DNA from: a virus
DNA length: 64,000 nt
Strand: one strand, 5' to 3'
IMG/VR virus record: IMGVR_UViG_3300036781_000813
Location: 1 to 64,000 of that record
The notes beneath the pieces were generated by a model. That model did not search any database, was not told the DNA's origin, and saw only the letters and a program-made list of their open reading frames with translations. Position 1 is the first letter of the stretch, and the number at the start of each line of letters is the position of its first letter. A program made the position numbers and the translations under genes. Shown here piece by piece: positions 39,883 to 47,967 of the stretch.

Positions 39883-40164
39883 TCAAATCCAACCCGCGCT
39901 AGGCATCTCGTCCTTCGCCGCCTCGCGCACGCTCGATGCAATGGACTGCGAGACGACATAGACCGCCGACCGTGCGACTTCGTTGACCCATGCATCCCAT
40001 TGCACTGAACGCAGCCGTTCGGCTTCCTCGGGCGGCGCAAGCGCTTTTAACTGGGTCCCATCAATCGCGAATTCGCACTGGCTCTTTGGCCCCACCAAGG
40101 GCCGATTGCCCGGCTCGCCCGCGTCCATGTCCTGCACTTCGAAGACGATCTTGAACTTGCGCAT
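39883..40164 (-). CDS. Hypothetical protein, 93 aa
   Basis: ATG 40164 has GGAGGACTGAG upstream. Starts RKFKIVFEVQDMDAGEPGNRP and contains AIDGTQLKALAPPEEAERL; the C-terminus is helical. It looks like a small alpha/beta protein. The function is unknown. Confidence 0.5.
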   Translation of the reverse strand: MRKFKIVFEVQDMDAGEPGNRPLVGPKSQCEFAIDGTQLKALAPPEEAERLRSVQWDAWVNEVARSAVYVVSQSIASSVREAAKDEMPSAGWI

Positions 40165-40165
40165 C

Positions 40166-40381
40166 TCAGTCCTCCCTCCGCTTTCCCGACAGATCAAACC
40201 CAATAGGCTGCCGCTGCACGACGATCCGGTTGCCGTCCTTGTCGAGTAGCCCGGTATCCCGTGCGCCCTCGGGCTCGTACACGGTGAAGTTTTGCACCAT
40301 GCCGCCGTATTCGTCGGCCCAGCGTTGGTTCCTGTGATTCCCTGTCGCTTGGCGCTTTTCCGGTGTTGTGCGGCGCGTCAT
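40166..40381 (-). CDS. Hypothetical protein, 71 aa
   Basis: Highly charged N-terminus (TRRTTPEKRQATGNHRNQRW), then a short beta region (YGGMVQNFTVYEPEGARD, DKDGNRIVVQRQPIGFDLSG). The FDLSG end recurs in small phage proteins. The function is unknown. Confidence 0.45.
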   Translation of the reverse strand: MTRRTTPEKRQATGNHRNQRWADEYGGMVQNFTVYEPEGARDTGLLDKDGNRIVVQRQPIGFDLSGKRRED

Positions 40382-40764
40382 AGCTTGAACCTCACGGCGG
40401 CAGGCCTTGCCCCGGCGCGAATTTCCTCTCGCGCCTCTTCTATGAACTTATCGGCCTCGGCGATCTTGCGCGCCACATCCATGGGCACCACAGCGAAGCC
40501 CGCGGCCTCGATGGCGGCGTATGCGGTGGCTGCCTGTTCGAGTGCTCGGGCCACGCGGTACGCAGGCGCGTCCTCGAACGCGAATTTACGGCACACTTCC
40601 GCGCCGTCGACCATTTGGCCCGCCGGCATGTAGAACGGCTCAAGGTCGTACAGGGCCCGGGCGATGGTCTCCGTGAGGTCGGCCGCACCGGAGCGCGGCG
40701 GTGTCTCGGCGACCTTCGGCATCGGTATCTGAAGCGTCGTTTGCGGCACGACTGGCTTGGTCAT
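40378..40764 (-). CDS. Hypothetical protein, 128 aa
   Basis: The middle ETIARALYDLEPFYMPAGQM...VARALEQAATAYAAIEAAGFAVVP is a common motif of small phage proteins that begin with two helices and end in the pattern GFAVVPMD. Overlaps both neighbours by ATGA or similar. The function is unknown. Confidence 0.55.
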   Translation of the reverse strand: MTKPVVPQTTLQIPMPKVAETPPRSGAADLTETIARALYDLEPFYMPAGQMVDGAEVCRKFAFEDAPAYRVARALEQAATAYAAIEAAGFAVVPMDVARKIAEADKFIEEAREEIRAGARPAAVRFKL

Positions 40765-40976
40765 GTCGTTGACCCTCCGGTATCTGCACTCGTCAGGTTC
40801 GGTTCAGGGGCGGTCGCTGCGTTTTCACGTGAAACTTGTGAAACGCGCCTCTCGACGATTGCGTGCAGCCGACGTGCCCTTCCTCGCTCCCTCCACTCCC
40901 GCATGTAGCTGGCATGGCATGCAGGACAGTATCTGTGGCCGGGATGGCGGGATAAGGGGTGGGTACAGCGGGTCAT
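40761..40976 (-). CDS. Small zinc-ribbon-type protein, 71 aa
   Basis: HRYCPACHASYMREWRERGRA matches the short C-x2-C-x-x-YMREWR motif often seen in phage HNH-associated or regulatory proteins; only one Cys pair plus His residues is present. A Thr/Ser/Pro-rich tail follows. Confidence 0.5.
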   Translation of the reverse strand: MTRCTHPLSRHPGHRYCPACHASYMREWRERGRARRLHAIVERRVSQVSRENAATAPEPNLTSADTGGSTT

Positions 40977-41009
40977 GGGGGTTTTATCTCGCTCGCTCGC
41001 GCGTCGTTC

Positions 41010-41930
41010 CTAGCGCTCACTACGCACCTGTTCCTCGCCGTCTGAGACTGTTGCCTTCTCTCCGAGCAACGCCATTGTCTCTCTCATCGACATTGGGCGA
41101 CCGTTCTCGTTGAGATACTTGTGCGCCGCCATGACTTGGACAACGAACGTGTCCTCAATTTGGGTTGGCATGTATGCGCGGTCGTGCGGTTGGCGAGATG
41201 CGGCAACGTCTTCATAGGGGCGCTCGTCTTCGTTACCAGCGCCAAGCCCCAGCACTTCCTGCCATGGCTGCTGTTTCTTGTAGTATTCCTTGATGAAGTA
41301 GCGTGGCTTGCCCTTGTGGGCCTCAAGCTCTGCGAGCGTCGTCTTACCTTCAAACAGAGCCAGCATAATGCTCTGGCAGATGTCGGAGCGTTGCCACTCT
41401 GGGAACGACCTCGGTACCAGCGCATTGACGCGCAGAAGGTCGGCGTGTTCGGGGCGCGCCTTCTTGATGTACGGGAACTGGAGCTGTTCATAACGCTCCT
41501 TGTTCTTGCTGATGAAGTAGTATGGCCAACTCGTCGGCACGGCGAGGCCGATACGCCGCGCACGATTCGCAAGCGCGGGAGCGGGACGGCCGAGGGAAAT
41601 GGAAGCCTGCGCAGGATCGACTTTGGCCGCCACCAAAAGCGATAGCGCGCGATCCTCTGCGGCTAGCCAGTGTGTACCGCGCCCCATGGCTGGAGCGGGC
41701 CCGAGGGCCAAGAGTTCTGCGGCTGTGCTGGCAGACGCAATGCCCTCGATAAGCGGCGCGCGTAGTTTGTAAACGAAACGCTCCTTCTCCTCGCGCGCAA
41801 TACGCTTGCGCATCTTCGCCAGTTTGAGCGGCGCCTTCTTGAAATAGCAATTCGCACACTTCGCGGCAGAGCCGGGCGAGCGAGGGCGGCCACAAGAGAC
41901 GCAGAGGAAAGGGCTGGGCTTGGTGTTCAT
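41010..41930 (-). CDS. Zinc-ribbon protein, possible transcription regulator
   Basis: 306 residues. N-terminal zinc ribbon FLCVSCGRPRSPGSAAKCANC (C-x2-C and C-x2-C) is followed by a basic helix. A middle helix-turn-helix-like part covers LSLLVAAKVDPAQASISLGR. The C-terminal SDICQSIMLALFEGKTTLAE and RYFIKEYYKKQ is reminiscent of sigma-like phage proteins. Sits alone in the early operon; the function is uncertain. Confidence 0.5.
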   Translation of the reverse strand: MNTKPSPFLCVSCGRPRSPGSAAKCANCYFKKAPLKLAKMRKRIAREEKERFVYKLRAPLIEGIASASTAAELLALGPAPAMGRGTHWLAAEDRALSLLVAAKVDPAQASISLGRPAPALANRARRIGLAVPTSWPYYFISKNKERYEQLQFPYIKKARPEHADLLRVNALVPRSFPEWQRSDICQSIMLALFEGKTTLAELEAHKGKPRYFIKEYYKKQQPWQEVLGLGAGNEDERPYEDVAASRQPHDRAYMPTQIEDTFVVQVMAAHKYLNENGRPMSMRETMALLGEKATVSDGEEQVRSER

Positions 41931-42026
41931 GGCTAGGTCGGATGGGCGCGGCGGTTGCACAATCCTAGGATTCCCGCCGTGTTCATCGGCATTCGGCCGA
42001 CTAGCCCATCCGATTCTTCCAATGTA

Positions 42027-42191
42027 TCAGCGCTTCATCTTCGCTTTGCTGCGGCGAAGCGTCTTCTTCGTTTCGGCCTTCTGGCCTGAGACGAACTTGA
42101 AATATTCCTCGGCCACCACAATGGCATCACATGGGCCATTCTGAAGGGCGAGGCGAAGGCATTCAAACTTAAGCTGTTCGACGGGATTCAT
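42027..42191 (-). CDS. Small helical protein, 54 aa
   Basis: Begins MNPVEQLKFECLRLALQNGP and ends with a Lys/Arg-rich tail (KKTLRRSKAKMKR). Intact frame with TGA stop at 42027-42029. Similar 50-60 residue proteins occur widely in phages. The function is unknown. Confidence 0.5.
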   Translation of the reverse strand: MNPVEQLKFECLRLALQNGPCDAIVVAEEYFKFVSGQKAETKKTLRRSKAKMKR

Positions 42192-42276
42192 GCAGTGCGT
42201 CCTTCTGTTGAAAAACTCGGTTGGTGCGGTAGGCCCGTCTTCGGGCCGCGTAGCGCGCTATTATTCATCCAGCGCA

Positions 42277-42396
42277 TCACATCCCTCCCCTCTGCGAGCA
42301 CTGGCCGAGCCAGTCCCGTGTCAGGGGTGGCGAGCACGGTCCCGAGCAGCCGGCCAGCAGGACTAGGAGCAGCGTCGCCATCAGGAAGCGGGCCAT
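42277..42396 (-). CDS. Tiny lipoprotein, 39 aa
   Basis: ATG at 42394-42396 gives ARFLMATLLLVLLAGCSGPC, a full lipoprotein signal with lipobox LAGC at residues 14-17. The mature part would be only 23 residues with two further cysteines. It may help exclude superinfecting phage or act in the envelope. Small size makes it provisional. Confidence 0.45.
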   Translation of the reverse strand: MARFLMATLLLVLLAGCSGPCSPPLTRDWLGQCSQRGGM

Positions 42397-42398
42397 GG

Positions 42399-42656
42399 TC
42401 AGGCGCTCCCCGCCCCGCCCTTAGATAGGGTCGCGATCACCGACTGGTTGCCGTACTCGATATTGTCCGAGACGACGCGCATGGCCATCTCGGGCGTCGT
42501 CTTCCGCTGGTCTTGGAGCGCGATCAGCTTGCCCAGCATGTTCGCGGCCACCGCCAGCAGTTCCAAGGGTGTCAGCTTGTTGGCGTGTTTGCTCACGAGC
42601 GCGGTGAGGTCCTGATAGGCGACCTCGTGCTCGGGTTTCGCGATGTGGAGGCTCAT
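42399..42656 (-). CDS. Hypothetical protein, 85 aa
   Basis: Start ATG 42656 overlaps the stop of the next gene upstream. It is helical (ALVSKHANKLTPLELLAVAA, MLGKLIALQDQRKTTPEMAM). The TPLELLAVAANMLGKLIALQ motif appears in many alphaproteobacterial phage genes of unknown role. Confidence 0.55.
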   Translation of the reverse strand: MSLHIAKPEHEVAYQDLTALVSKHANKLTPLELLAVAANMLGKLIALQDQRKTTPEMAMRVVSDNIEYGNQSVIATLSKGGAGSA

Positions 42657-43057
42657 GTGCCCACCTTCGATCCGTCGTCCCAGACGAACTCGCCGTCGGT
42701 GCCGACAGGGAAGTGCTTGCCGCATCCGACGCAGAAGGTGCCGCTGTAGAAGTCCGGGTCGCGCGCGTAGGTCTCGGCGAGAGCCTGTCCCATGGTCGTC
42801 GCCGCACCGCACTTCTCGTGAACGTAGGTGCGCCGCACCGGCCGGACGAAGCCCTTGGCGCGCTCGGCGTCGCTCAGCACCACGTAGCCCTTCTGCTGGC
42901 CGTTGGGCTTCAGCTCGCGATGATCGCCGGTGACCGGGCTGCCGTCGGTCAGCGTGCGCTGCGAACGATCAACGGGTGATGGCGGATAGGCCTCCGTCCG
43001 CGCCTGCTCGCGCAGATCGTCAGGAATGCCCTCGGTAAGCTTTCGCACGTCAACCAT
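42653..43057 (-). CDS. Zinc-binding phage protein, 134 aa
   Basis: The C-terminal half has HEKCGAATTMGQALAETYAR, then DPDFYSGTFCVGCGKHFPVG and GEFVWDDGSKVG. One His/Cys set (EKC...CVGC) probably binds zinc. This exact layout recurs widely in phages but has no assigned function. Confidence 0.6.
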   Translation of the reverse strand: MVDVRKLTEGIPDDLREQARTEAYPPSPVDRSQRTLTDGSPVTGDHRELKPNGQQKGYVVLSDAERAKGFVRPVRRTYVHEKCGAATTMGQALAETYARDPDFYSGTFCVGCGKHFPVGTDGEFVWDDGSKVGT

Positions 43058-43060
43058 TGG

Positions 43061-44458
43061 CTATGCTCCTTCCAGATCAGAAAACCTCGTCAGCCACGCC
43101 TCGAACTTCGTGGTGATCGTCCCGATGGGGCCGTGGCGCTGCTTCTCGACAAGGATCTCGGCGCGGTTTTCGATGTCGGCCGGCACATCGAGGCCCTGCC
43201 GGGCGAGGTAGTACGCCTCGCGGTAGATGAACATCACGACGTCGGCGTCCTGCTCGATGCTGCCGGATTCGCGGAGGTCGGAGAGCTGGGGCCGCTTGTT
43301 CTCGCGGCTCTCCACTGCACGGCTGAGTTGACTCAGCGCCAGCACCGGGACGTCCAGCTCTTTGGCCAGCCCCTTGAGACCGCGGGTGATCGTGGAGACA
43401 TCTTCGACGCGGTTGCCGTTGCGGCGACGGTCATCGGGCTCGATGAGCTGCAGGTAGTCGATCACCAGCAGCTCGCAGCCGTGCTGCCGCTTCAGCCGGC
43501 GGGCGCGGGCGCGGATGGCGGACAGCGTCTGGCCGGGGGTATCGTCGATCCACATCGGCATCGATTCGAACTCCCTGGCGGCATTCAGGAAGCGGTCGAA
43601 CTCGGCGGCGTTCATGTTGCCCTTGCGCACTGCGGCGCTGCTGACCATGGCCCGTTCGGACACGATGCGGGTCGCCAGCTGGTCGGCCGACATCTCGAGC
43701 GAGATGAAGCCGACGCGGGCGCCGTCAATGGTCACCGGGCCGGCATCGGTATCCTCGGTGCGCCAGGCCAACGCCGCGGAGACCGAGATGTTCGAGGCCA
43801 GGGAGCTTTTGCCCATACTCGGCCTCGCCGCGAGGATGATCAGATCGGAGCGGTGGAGACCGCCCAGCAAGCGGTCCAGAGACCGCAGACCGGTGGTGAC
43901 GCCGCTCAGACCACCCTCGCGCTTGTGCGCGGCCTCGGCGCCCTTCACGGCGCTGGTCAGCCCCTTGCTGAAGCCAGCGAAGTCGCTGTCTGCAGCTCCC
44001 TCGGCGAGCTCGTACAGCCGCTTCTCGACGCGGGCGATCTGGTCGGCCGCGGTGTCCTCGGGCTGCGGGTAGCAGGCCTCCGTCATGGCGTCGTTGCCGA
44101 TCGCCACGAGTCCCCGGCGCAGCGCGGCGTCGCGCACCACCCGTGCCATGCTGAGCGCGTCGGCCACGACCACAGAGCCCGATGCGAGCTCGGCGAGGTA
44201 GCGGTTGACGCCACCCGACGGCAGGCCTGGCAAGCTCTCGGCGTAGGCCTTGAGCGAGAACGGGTTCACGGCCTGGCCGCGGTTCAGCAGCTTGGCGCTG
44301 GCATCGTACAGCGCGGCATGCAGCGGGTCGGCGAAGTGCTCGACCCGAAGGAATTCCGAGACACCGTGGAAGGCGAGGTTGTTCACCAGGATCGCCCCCA
44401 GCACGGCCTGCTCGGCCTCGAGGTTGGTCGGCAGGTCGGAGATTCTCGGCAGGCTCAT
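43061..44458 (-). CDS. dnaB: Replicative DNA helicase (DnaB family)
   Basis: 465 residues. N-terminal DnaB domain (NLEAEQAVLGAILVNNLAFH), linker, then RecA-like motor: Walker A AARPSMGKSS (H1), FISLEMSADQLATRI, IDYLQLIEP (Walker B), LKGLAKELDVPVLALSQLSR (H3) and RESGSIEQDADVVMFIYRE (H4). The protein unwinds DNA at the replication fork. The adjacent gene on its 5' side is probably its loader or initiator. Confidence 0.93.
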   Translation of the reverse strand: MSLPRISDLPTNLEAEQAVLGAILVNNLAFHGVSEFLRVEHFADPLHAALYDASAKLLNRGQAVNPFSLKAYAESLPGLPSGGVNRYLAELASGSVVVADALSMARVVRDAALRRGLVAIGNDAMTEACYPQPEDTAADQIARVEKRLYELAEGAADSDFAGFSKGLTSAVKGAEAAHKREGGLSGVTTGLRSLDRLLGGLHRSDLIILAARPSMGKSSLASNISVSAALAWRTEDTDAGPVTIDGARVGFISLEMSADQLATRIVSERAMVSSAAVRKGNMNAAEFDRFLNAAREFESMPMWIDDTPGQTLSAIRARARRLKRQHGCELLVIDYLQLIEPDDRRRNGNRVEDVSTITRGLKGLAKELDVPVLALSQLSRAVESRENKRPQLSDLRESGSIEQDADVVMFIYREAYYLARQGLDVPADIENRAEILVEKQRHGPIGTITTKFEAWLTRFSDLEGA

Positions 44459-44970
44459 ACGCGCTTCCTCGCTGCAAGTTCGGTGATCATGGCCATGCCG
44501 TCGTGCGCGGGCGCCTCAAGCGCCCCGTGCGCGGTTGCCGGTGGTGATGTCTGATGCTCATCAGGGGGAAGCCCTGGAGGGGCTTCCCCTAATTCTGCTC
44601 TGTTCTGCTCTGGTGCGTTTCCTGAAACCGTTTCATGCGGTTTCCCGGAGCGTTCCCTTTTGCGTTTCCGAAACGATCTGACACGCCCGGTTGAAACGTC
44701 CGACTTGTATTGACGGCCGTTCCAGTTGTGCGGCTCGGTTCCCGTTTCGGAAACGTCGAATAGTTTGGCCTCAATCAGGGCGTCGACGGCGCGCTGAACT
44801 TCCTTCTCGCTTTTGCGAAGGCCGAAAGCCATGTCGGTGGTCGACGGCAATACTCCACCGTTGCGGCTCGCAAGGCAGAGCAAGTTGAACCACGTCTTGA
44901 ACAATTCGCCGGGGAGGCGCTGCAATTTGGGATCGTCGACCGCTTCGTCGTGCGCGCGCCACCAAGCCAT
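44455..44970 (-). CDS. Replication initiation or helicase-loading protein
   Basis: 171 residues from ATG 44970 (AWWRAHDEAVDDPKLQRLPG). The N-terminal winged-helix-like part (STTDMAFGLRKSEKEVQRAVDAL) and NWNGRQYKSDVSTGRVRSFR resemble phage replication proteins of the DnaD/DUF1376 type. It lies directly upstream of dnaB with a TATGA overlap. The C-terminus is a disordered Pro/Glu region. Confidence 0.65.
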   Translation of the reverse strand: MAWWRAHDEAVDDPKLQRLPGELFKTWFNLLCLASRNGGVLPSTTDMAFGLRKSEKEVQRAVDALIEAKLFDVSETGTEPHNWNGRQYKSDVSTGRVRSFRKRKRERSGKPHETVSGNAPEQNRAELGEAPPGLPPDEHQTSPPATAHGALEAPAHDGMAMITELAARKRV

Positions 44971-45110
44971 TACTTCGCCCCCTTGCTGGCGTTGCAAGAC
45001 ACGCAGAGCAGTCGGAGGTTCGCCGGATCGGTGACGATGGAGTCGATGCTGCTGTCGGCGAACGTCTTCAGCACCTCGCGCGAGTCACCGTGATGGATGC
45101 GCACCGTCAC
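44970..45110 (-). CDS. Chimera of methyltransferase start and HNH endonuclease end
   Basis: 46 residues from GTG 45110. The first half (IHHGDSREVLKTFADSSIDS followed by IVTDP) is the N-terminus of an N6A/N4C DNA methylase, cut just inside motif IV (DPPY). The second half (ANLRLLCVSCNASKGAK) is the C-terminus of an HNH endonuclease. The reading frame is intact across the joint and the stop overlaps the next start. It is likely a deletion remnant; whether the peptide does anything is unknown. Confidence 0.6.
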   Translation of the reverse strand: MTVRIHHGDSREVLKTFADSSIDSIVTDPANLRLLCVSCNASKGAK

Positions 45111-45247
45111 GACCGCCCCCGCATCAGCGCAGCCGCCAGCACCAGGTCGAACGTGTCCTCTGGCTTCGGCCACCGCTCCCCGGTCAGCAGGGCGCGCAGC
45201 CGGATAGCGGCGCAGGCGACGATGTAGCTTTCGGCGGCGTCGGTCAT
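45107..45247 (-). CDS. Hypothetical protein, 46 aa
   Basis: ATG 45247 overlaps the methylase stop (ATGA) and the GTGA of the following gene. The sequence TDAAESYIVACAAIRLRALL then GERWPKPEDTFDLVLAAALM is typical of short coupled phage genes. No family is known. Confidence 0.5.
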   Translation of the reverse strand: MTDAAESYIVACAAIRLRALLTGERWPKPEDTFDLVLAAALMRGRS

Positions 45248-46938
45248 GCCGCGAGATCCCAAAGAGCGGCGGCGACCAGCGCGCGGGCGGTTCGCACTGG
45301 CACAGCGTTCCCAATCTGTTTTGTGATCTCCGTCTTGGTGCCGGCGAACTCGTAGTCGCTGTCGGCGTCGCTGAAGCTCATCGCCCGGGCGAGCTCGCGC
45401 CAGTGCAGCATCCGGAAGAGGATGTCGTACTGCTGCTCGCCCTCGGCTTCCGAGGCTTCGGCCATGCGGACGCTGCCCTGTGCCGGGATCGTCGGCATCG
45501 GCATCTCGAGGTCATGGGTGCGCGGCAGCTGGCCGTCGCGCTCTCCGAAGCTCGCGGTGATGAAGGCGAGATGGCCGCCCTTGGAAGTGGTCAGCGTCGG
45601 CAACGGTGCAGCGAGGTCGCGCGCGACCGGACCGCCACCACTATGGGTGACTGGGCAGACCATGCCGAAGCGCGGCAGGACGGTGATCGTGTCGAGCGGC
45701 TGTTCGACGCTCTTGCAGGTCGTGCCGGAGCCACTGCCGTAGTACGGCGTGATCAGCGCCGTGCCCTCGCCGCGGTTCTGCTGGCCGCCGGTGGTGATCG
45801 TGGGGAAGGGCTGGTCGACGGTGCGTGGCGCGCCGCCCGAGGCCTGTGAGAGCACGAACGGCTCGACCAGGGCTTGCTCTCCCCGATTCGCCCCGGTCAC
45901 GGTCGGCAGCGGGCCGTCGAGCGTCCGGCCACGGAACTGGCCGTGATGCGTCACCGGAAGGATGATGGGCTGCGCAACACCGCGACGGTCCTGCGTCAGC
46001 ACCGTCGTCAGCGGATCCTCGACCGACCTAGGCTTGCCCGCGTACTGCGCGCCGCCATTGCCGACTAAGATCGGCGTCGCCAGTCCGATATGCGTCCCGC
46101 GCGCCGCGACCGTCGGCAGAGGCAAGTCGATCGATCGCCCCGCCATATGCTGGCGCAGCACGACCAGGAACGGCTCGGGCCAACTGAAGCGGACGGCACC
46201 GGCATAGATGCGCTGCATCGTGCGCGCCGCCAGCGGTTGCTTCCGGCCAAAGATCGAACGCCCGCGCATCGCCCAGTCGATGCACTCCCGCGCTGGACGC
46301 CACTTCTGCAGCGGTGCCAGCAGATCGTGCTTGGGCTCCTTGGTGTGAGTCGCCTCCGGCCAGCGGATGCGGCCGCGCTTTCGTGCCATCAGGAAGAACC
46401 GGCGGCGCGTCGTGGCGTCGCCATAGTCGGCGCAGTTCAGCATCCGGTACTCGACCTGATAGCCGAGCCCGCGCAGCGCGGTGAGCCACTGCTGGAAGTA
46501 GAGTCCCTTCTTCGCCTTTATCGGCTTGCCGGTCTTGGGATCGACCGGCCCCCAGTCGGTGAACTCAGGCACGTTCTCAATCAGCAGCCGAGCGACGTTC
46601 AGTTCGGTCAGCCAGGTGATGACGTGCCAGGGGTCCATGCGCTGCTGGTCGCTGGTCGGCCGGCCGCCGCGGGCGCGGCTGTGGTAGGTGCACGTCGGTG
46701 ACGCCATCAGGAGGTCGAGCTGGCCGCCCGGCACGCACTGGATCGGCCGCGCGGACGACACGTCTTGGCAGTAATGCCGAGCCTCGGGATGCATGCGCTT
46801 GTGGGTCTCGATGGCGCGGTCCCAGTGATTGACGCAGACGAGGTCCATCTCCCGGCCGAGGCCTTCGATGGCCTGCTTGGCGCCAGTGCTTGACCCTCCA
46901 GCGCCACAGAAAAGGTCGGCGACCTTGATCTTTTTCAC
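45244..46938 (-). CDS. DNA (cytosine-5) methyltransferase with internal repeat array
   Basis: 564 residues. Motif I ADLFCGAGGSSTGAK, motif IV LLMASPTCTYHSR (catalytic Cys after S-P-T), motif VI LLIENVPEF, motif VIII TTRRRFFLMA and motif X KQIGNAVPVR are all present. Between VIII and X lies a long array of about seven 25-45-residue repeats (45480-46150), each built like R(S/T)xDxPLPTV. The array replaces the target-recognition domain. Methylation would protect phage DNA from host restriction; specificity cannot be read. Confidence 0.9.
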   Translation of the reverse strand: MKKIKVADLFCGAGGSSTGAKQAIEGLGREMDLVCVNHWDRAIETHKRMHPEARHYCQDVSSARPIQCVPGGQLDLLMASPTCTYHSRARGGRPTSDQQRMDPWHVITWLTELNVARLLIENVPEFTDWGPVDPKTGKPIKAKKGLYFQQWLTALRGLGYQVEYRMLNCADYGDATTRRRFFLMARKRGRIRWPEATHTKEPKHDLLAPLQKWRPARECIDWAMRGRSIFGRKQPLAARTMQRIYAGAVRFSWPEPFLVVLRQHMAGRSIDLPLPTVAARGTHIGLATPILVGNGGAQYAGKPRSVEDPLTTVLTQDRRGVAQPIILPVTHHGQFRGRTLDGPLPTVTGANRGEQALVEPFVLSQASGGAPRTVDQPFPTITTGGQQNRGEGTALITPYYGSGSGTTCKSVEQPLDTITVLPRFGMVCPVTHSGGGPVARDLAAPLPTLTTSKGGHLAFITASFGERDGQLPRTHDLEMPMPTIPAQGSVRMAEASEAEGEQQYDILFRMLHWRELARAMSFSDADSDYEFAGTKTEITKQIGNAVPVRTARALVAAALWDLAA

Positions 46939-47432
46939 GCCGCCACCCCTTCCCGCTCATTACGGCGCAGCACATCCCTAGACCTGCTTACGGCGCTCTT
47001 CACGGTCCCCTCTTTGACTCCCGCTGCCTTGGCTGCCTGGTCGTAGGTCATGCCCTCCAGCCCGACCATGAGGAGCATCTTTCTGTGGTGGGGCATGATC
47101 CTCTTCATGCAGTGGATGACCTCGCGGAGACGTAACCCGTCTTCCTGGCAGGCCTTGATGGTCGGGAGATCGACCGTCGACAGTCCCTCGTGCGGTTGGT
47201 TCTTCGACAGCCGCCGGGTGGAGATGAAGTGGTTCTTCATCAGCACGGTGGCCCACGCGATGAAGTTGGTGCCCTGCTCGAAGAGATGGGCCTTCTCCAC
47301 TGCTCGGAGATAGACGTCCTGCATCAAGTCCTGTGCCCGGTCGGGATCGCGGGTCAGCGATATCGCCAGGAGCTTCAAGGTGTGGCGGACCTCGAGGAAT
47401 TCGGAGGAGACGTGGTGCTGGGCGGGGGTCAT
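46935..47432 (-). CDS. ECF-type RNA polymerase sigma factor
   Basis: 165 residues. Region 2: RDPDRAQDLMQDVYLRAVEK, then TNFIAWATVLMKNHFI. Region 4: LEGMTYDQAAKAAGVKEGTV then KSAVSRSRDVLRR, a helix-turn-helix for the -35 element. No anti-sigma gene is adjacent. Overlaps the methylase and RusA genes by ATGA, so it is made early and could activate later phage promoters. Confidence 0.9.
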   Translation of the reverse strand: MTPAQHHVSSEFLEVRHTLKLLAISLTRDPDRAQDLMQDVYLRAVEKAHLFEQGTNFIAWATVLMKNHFISTRRLSKNQPHEGLSTVDLPTIKACQEDGLRLREVIHCMKRIMPHHRKMLLMVGLEGMTYDQAAKAAGVKEGTVKSAVSRSRDVLRRNEREGVAA

Positions 47433-47803
47433 GCGGCTTCAGCCACCGCCTGCTTGCCGACGCGATCAGCTTCGACCCAGATCAGCGCTTCCTTGCCGGG
47501 CGCATTCCGTCGAACGGTGATGGTGGTGACGTGCTTGTCGTCGTCGATGCGCCGGCTGGCCACAAGCGCGTCCAAAAGCCCTTTGATCCTGTTGTCGATG
47601 TCGCCCTTCATGGAAGTCGGCAGGCTGATCGTGACCGCGACGGCGCCACCGATACGCTGATCTGCGCGAACCTGGGCGTAGATCGCCAGCACCGCGTTCT
47701 TCCGCCAGTCCCGATAGTCGCGCGTCTTCACGCGGCCCTTGCCGGCTACGTTGCGGAAGGCGCGGTTCACGCTCGGCGGGGGTGGCAGCTTGAGGTGCAT
47801 CAT
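47429..47803 (-). CDS. rusA: RusA-family Holliday junction resolvase
   Basis: 124 residues. Typical start (LKLPPPPSVNRAFRNVAGKG) and the active-site block MKGDIDNRIKGLLDAL with D-x-D-N, K and D, followed by RIDDDKHVTTITVRR. It resolves branched DNA during replication and packaging. ATG 47803 follows GGAAGG 8 bases upstream; an ATG at 47800 is equivalent. Confidence 0.88.
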   Translation of the reverse strand: MMHLKLPPPPSVNRAFRNVAGKGRVKTRDYRDWRKNAVLAIYAQVRADQRIGGAVAVTISLPTSMKGDIDNRIKGLLDALVASRRIDDDKHVTTITVRRNAPGKEALIWVEADRVGKQAVAEAA

Positions 47804-47967
47804 CGCGCCGCCTTCCGGTTCCGAACTGCACCCAACAGCGACGTCATGTAGTCCCGTAGCTTCTTCTGAGCGCGGGACTTGTCCCCACCCCGGGCGTTGT
47901 GCGCGGCCATCATCAGGCGCTTGTGCTGGGGATCGATCGCCCGGCGGGTAAGCTGGCGGCGGGTCAT
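47800..47967 (-). CDS. Small basic protein, 55 aa
   Basis: TRRQLTRRAIDPQHKRLMMA then ARGGDKSRAQKKLRDYMTSL. The net positive charge suggests nucleic-acid binding. Coupled to rusA by overlapping TGA/ATG and to the gene upstream. Confidence 0.5.
   Translation of the reverse strand: MTRRQLTRRAIDPQHKRLMMAAHNARGGDKSRAQKKLRDYMTSLLGAVRNRKAAR

Noticed and set aside
41015-41030. Operator half-site CTACGCA on the + strand
   Set aside because: Single half-site with no partner, inside a gene end.
43133-44554. 473-codon + strand open frame opposite dnaB
   Set aside because: It has the composition of an antisense shadow (Arg/Gly/His/Val) and no motifs, while dnaB on the other strand is certain. It serves as a control: long antisense frames alone prove nothing in this GC-rich DNA.
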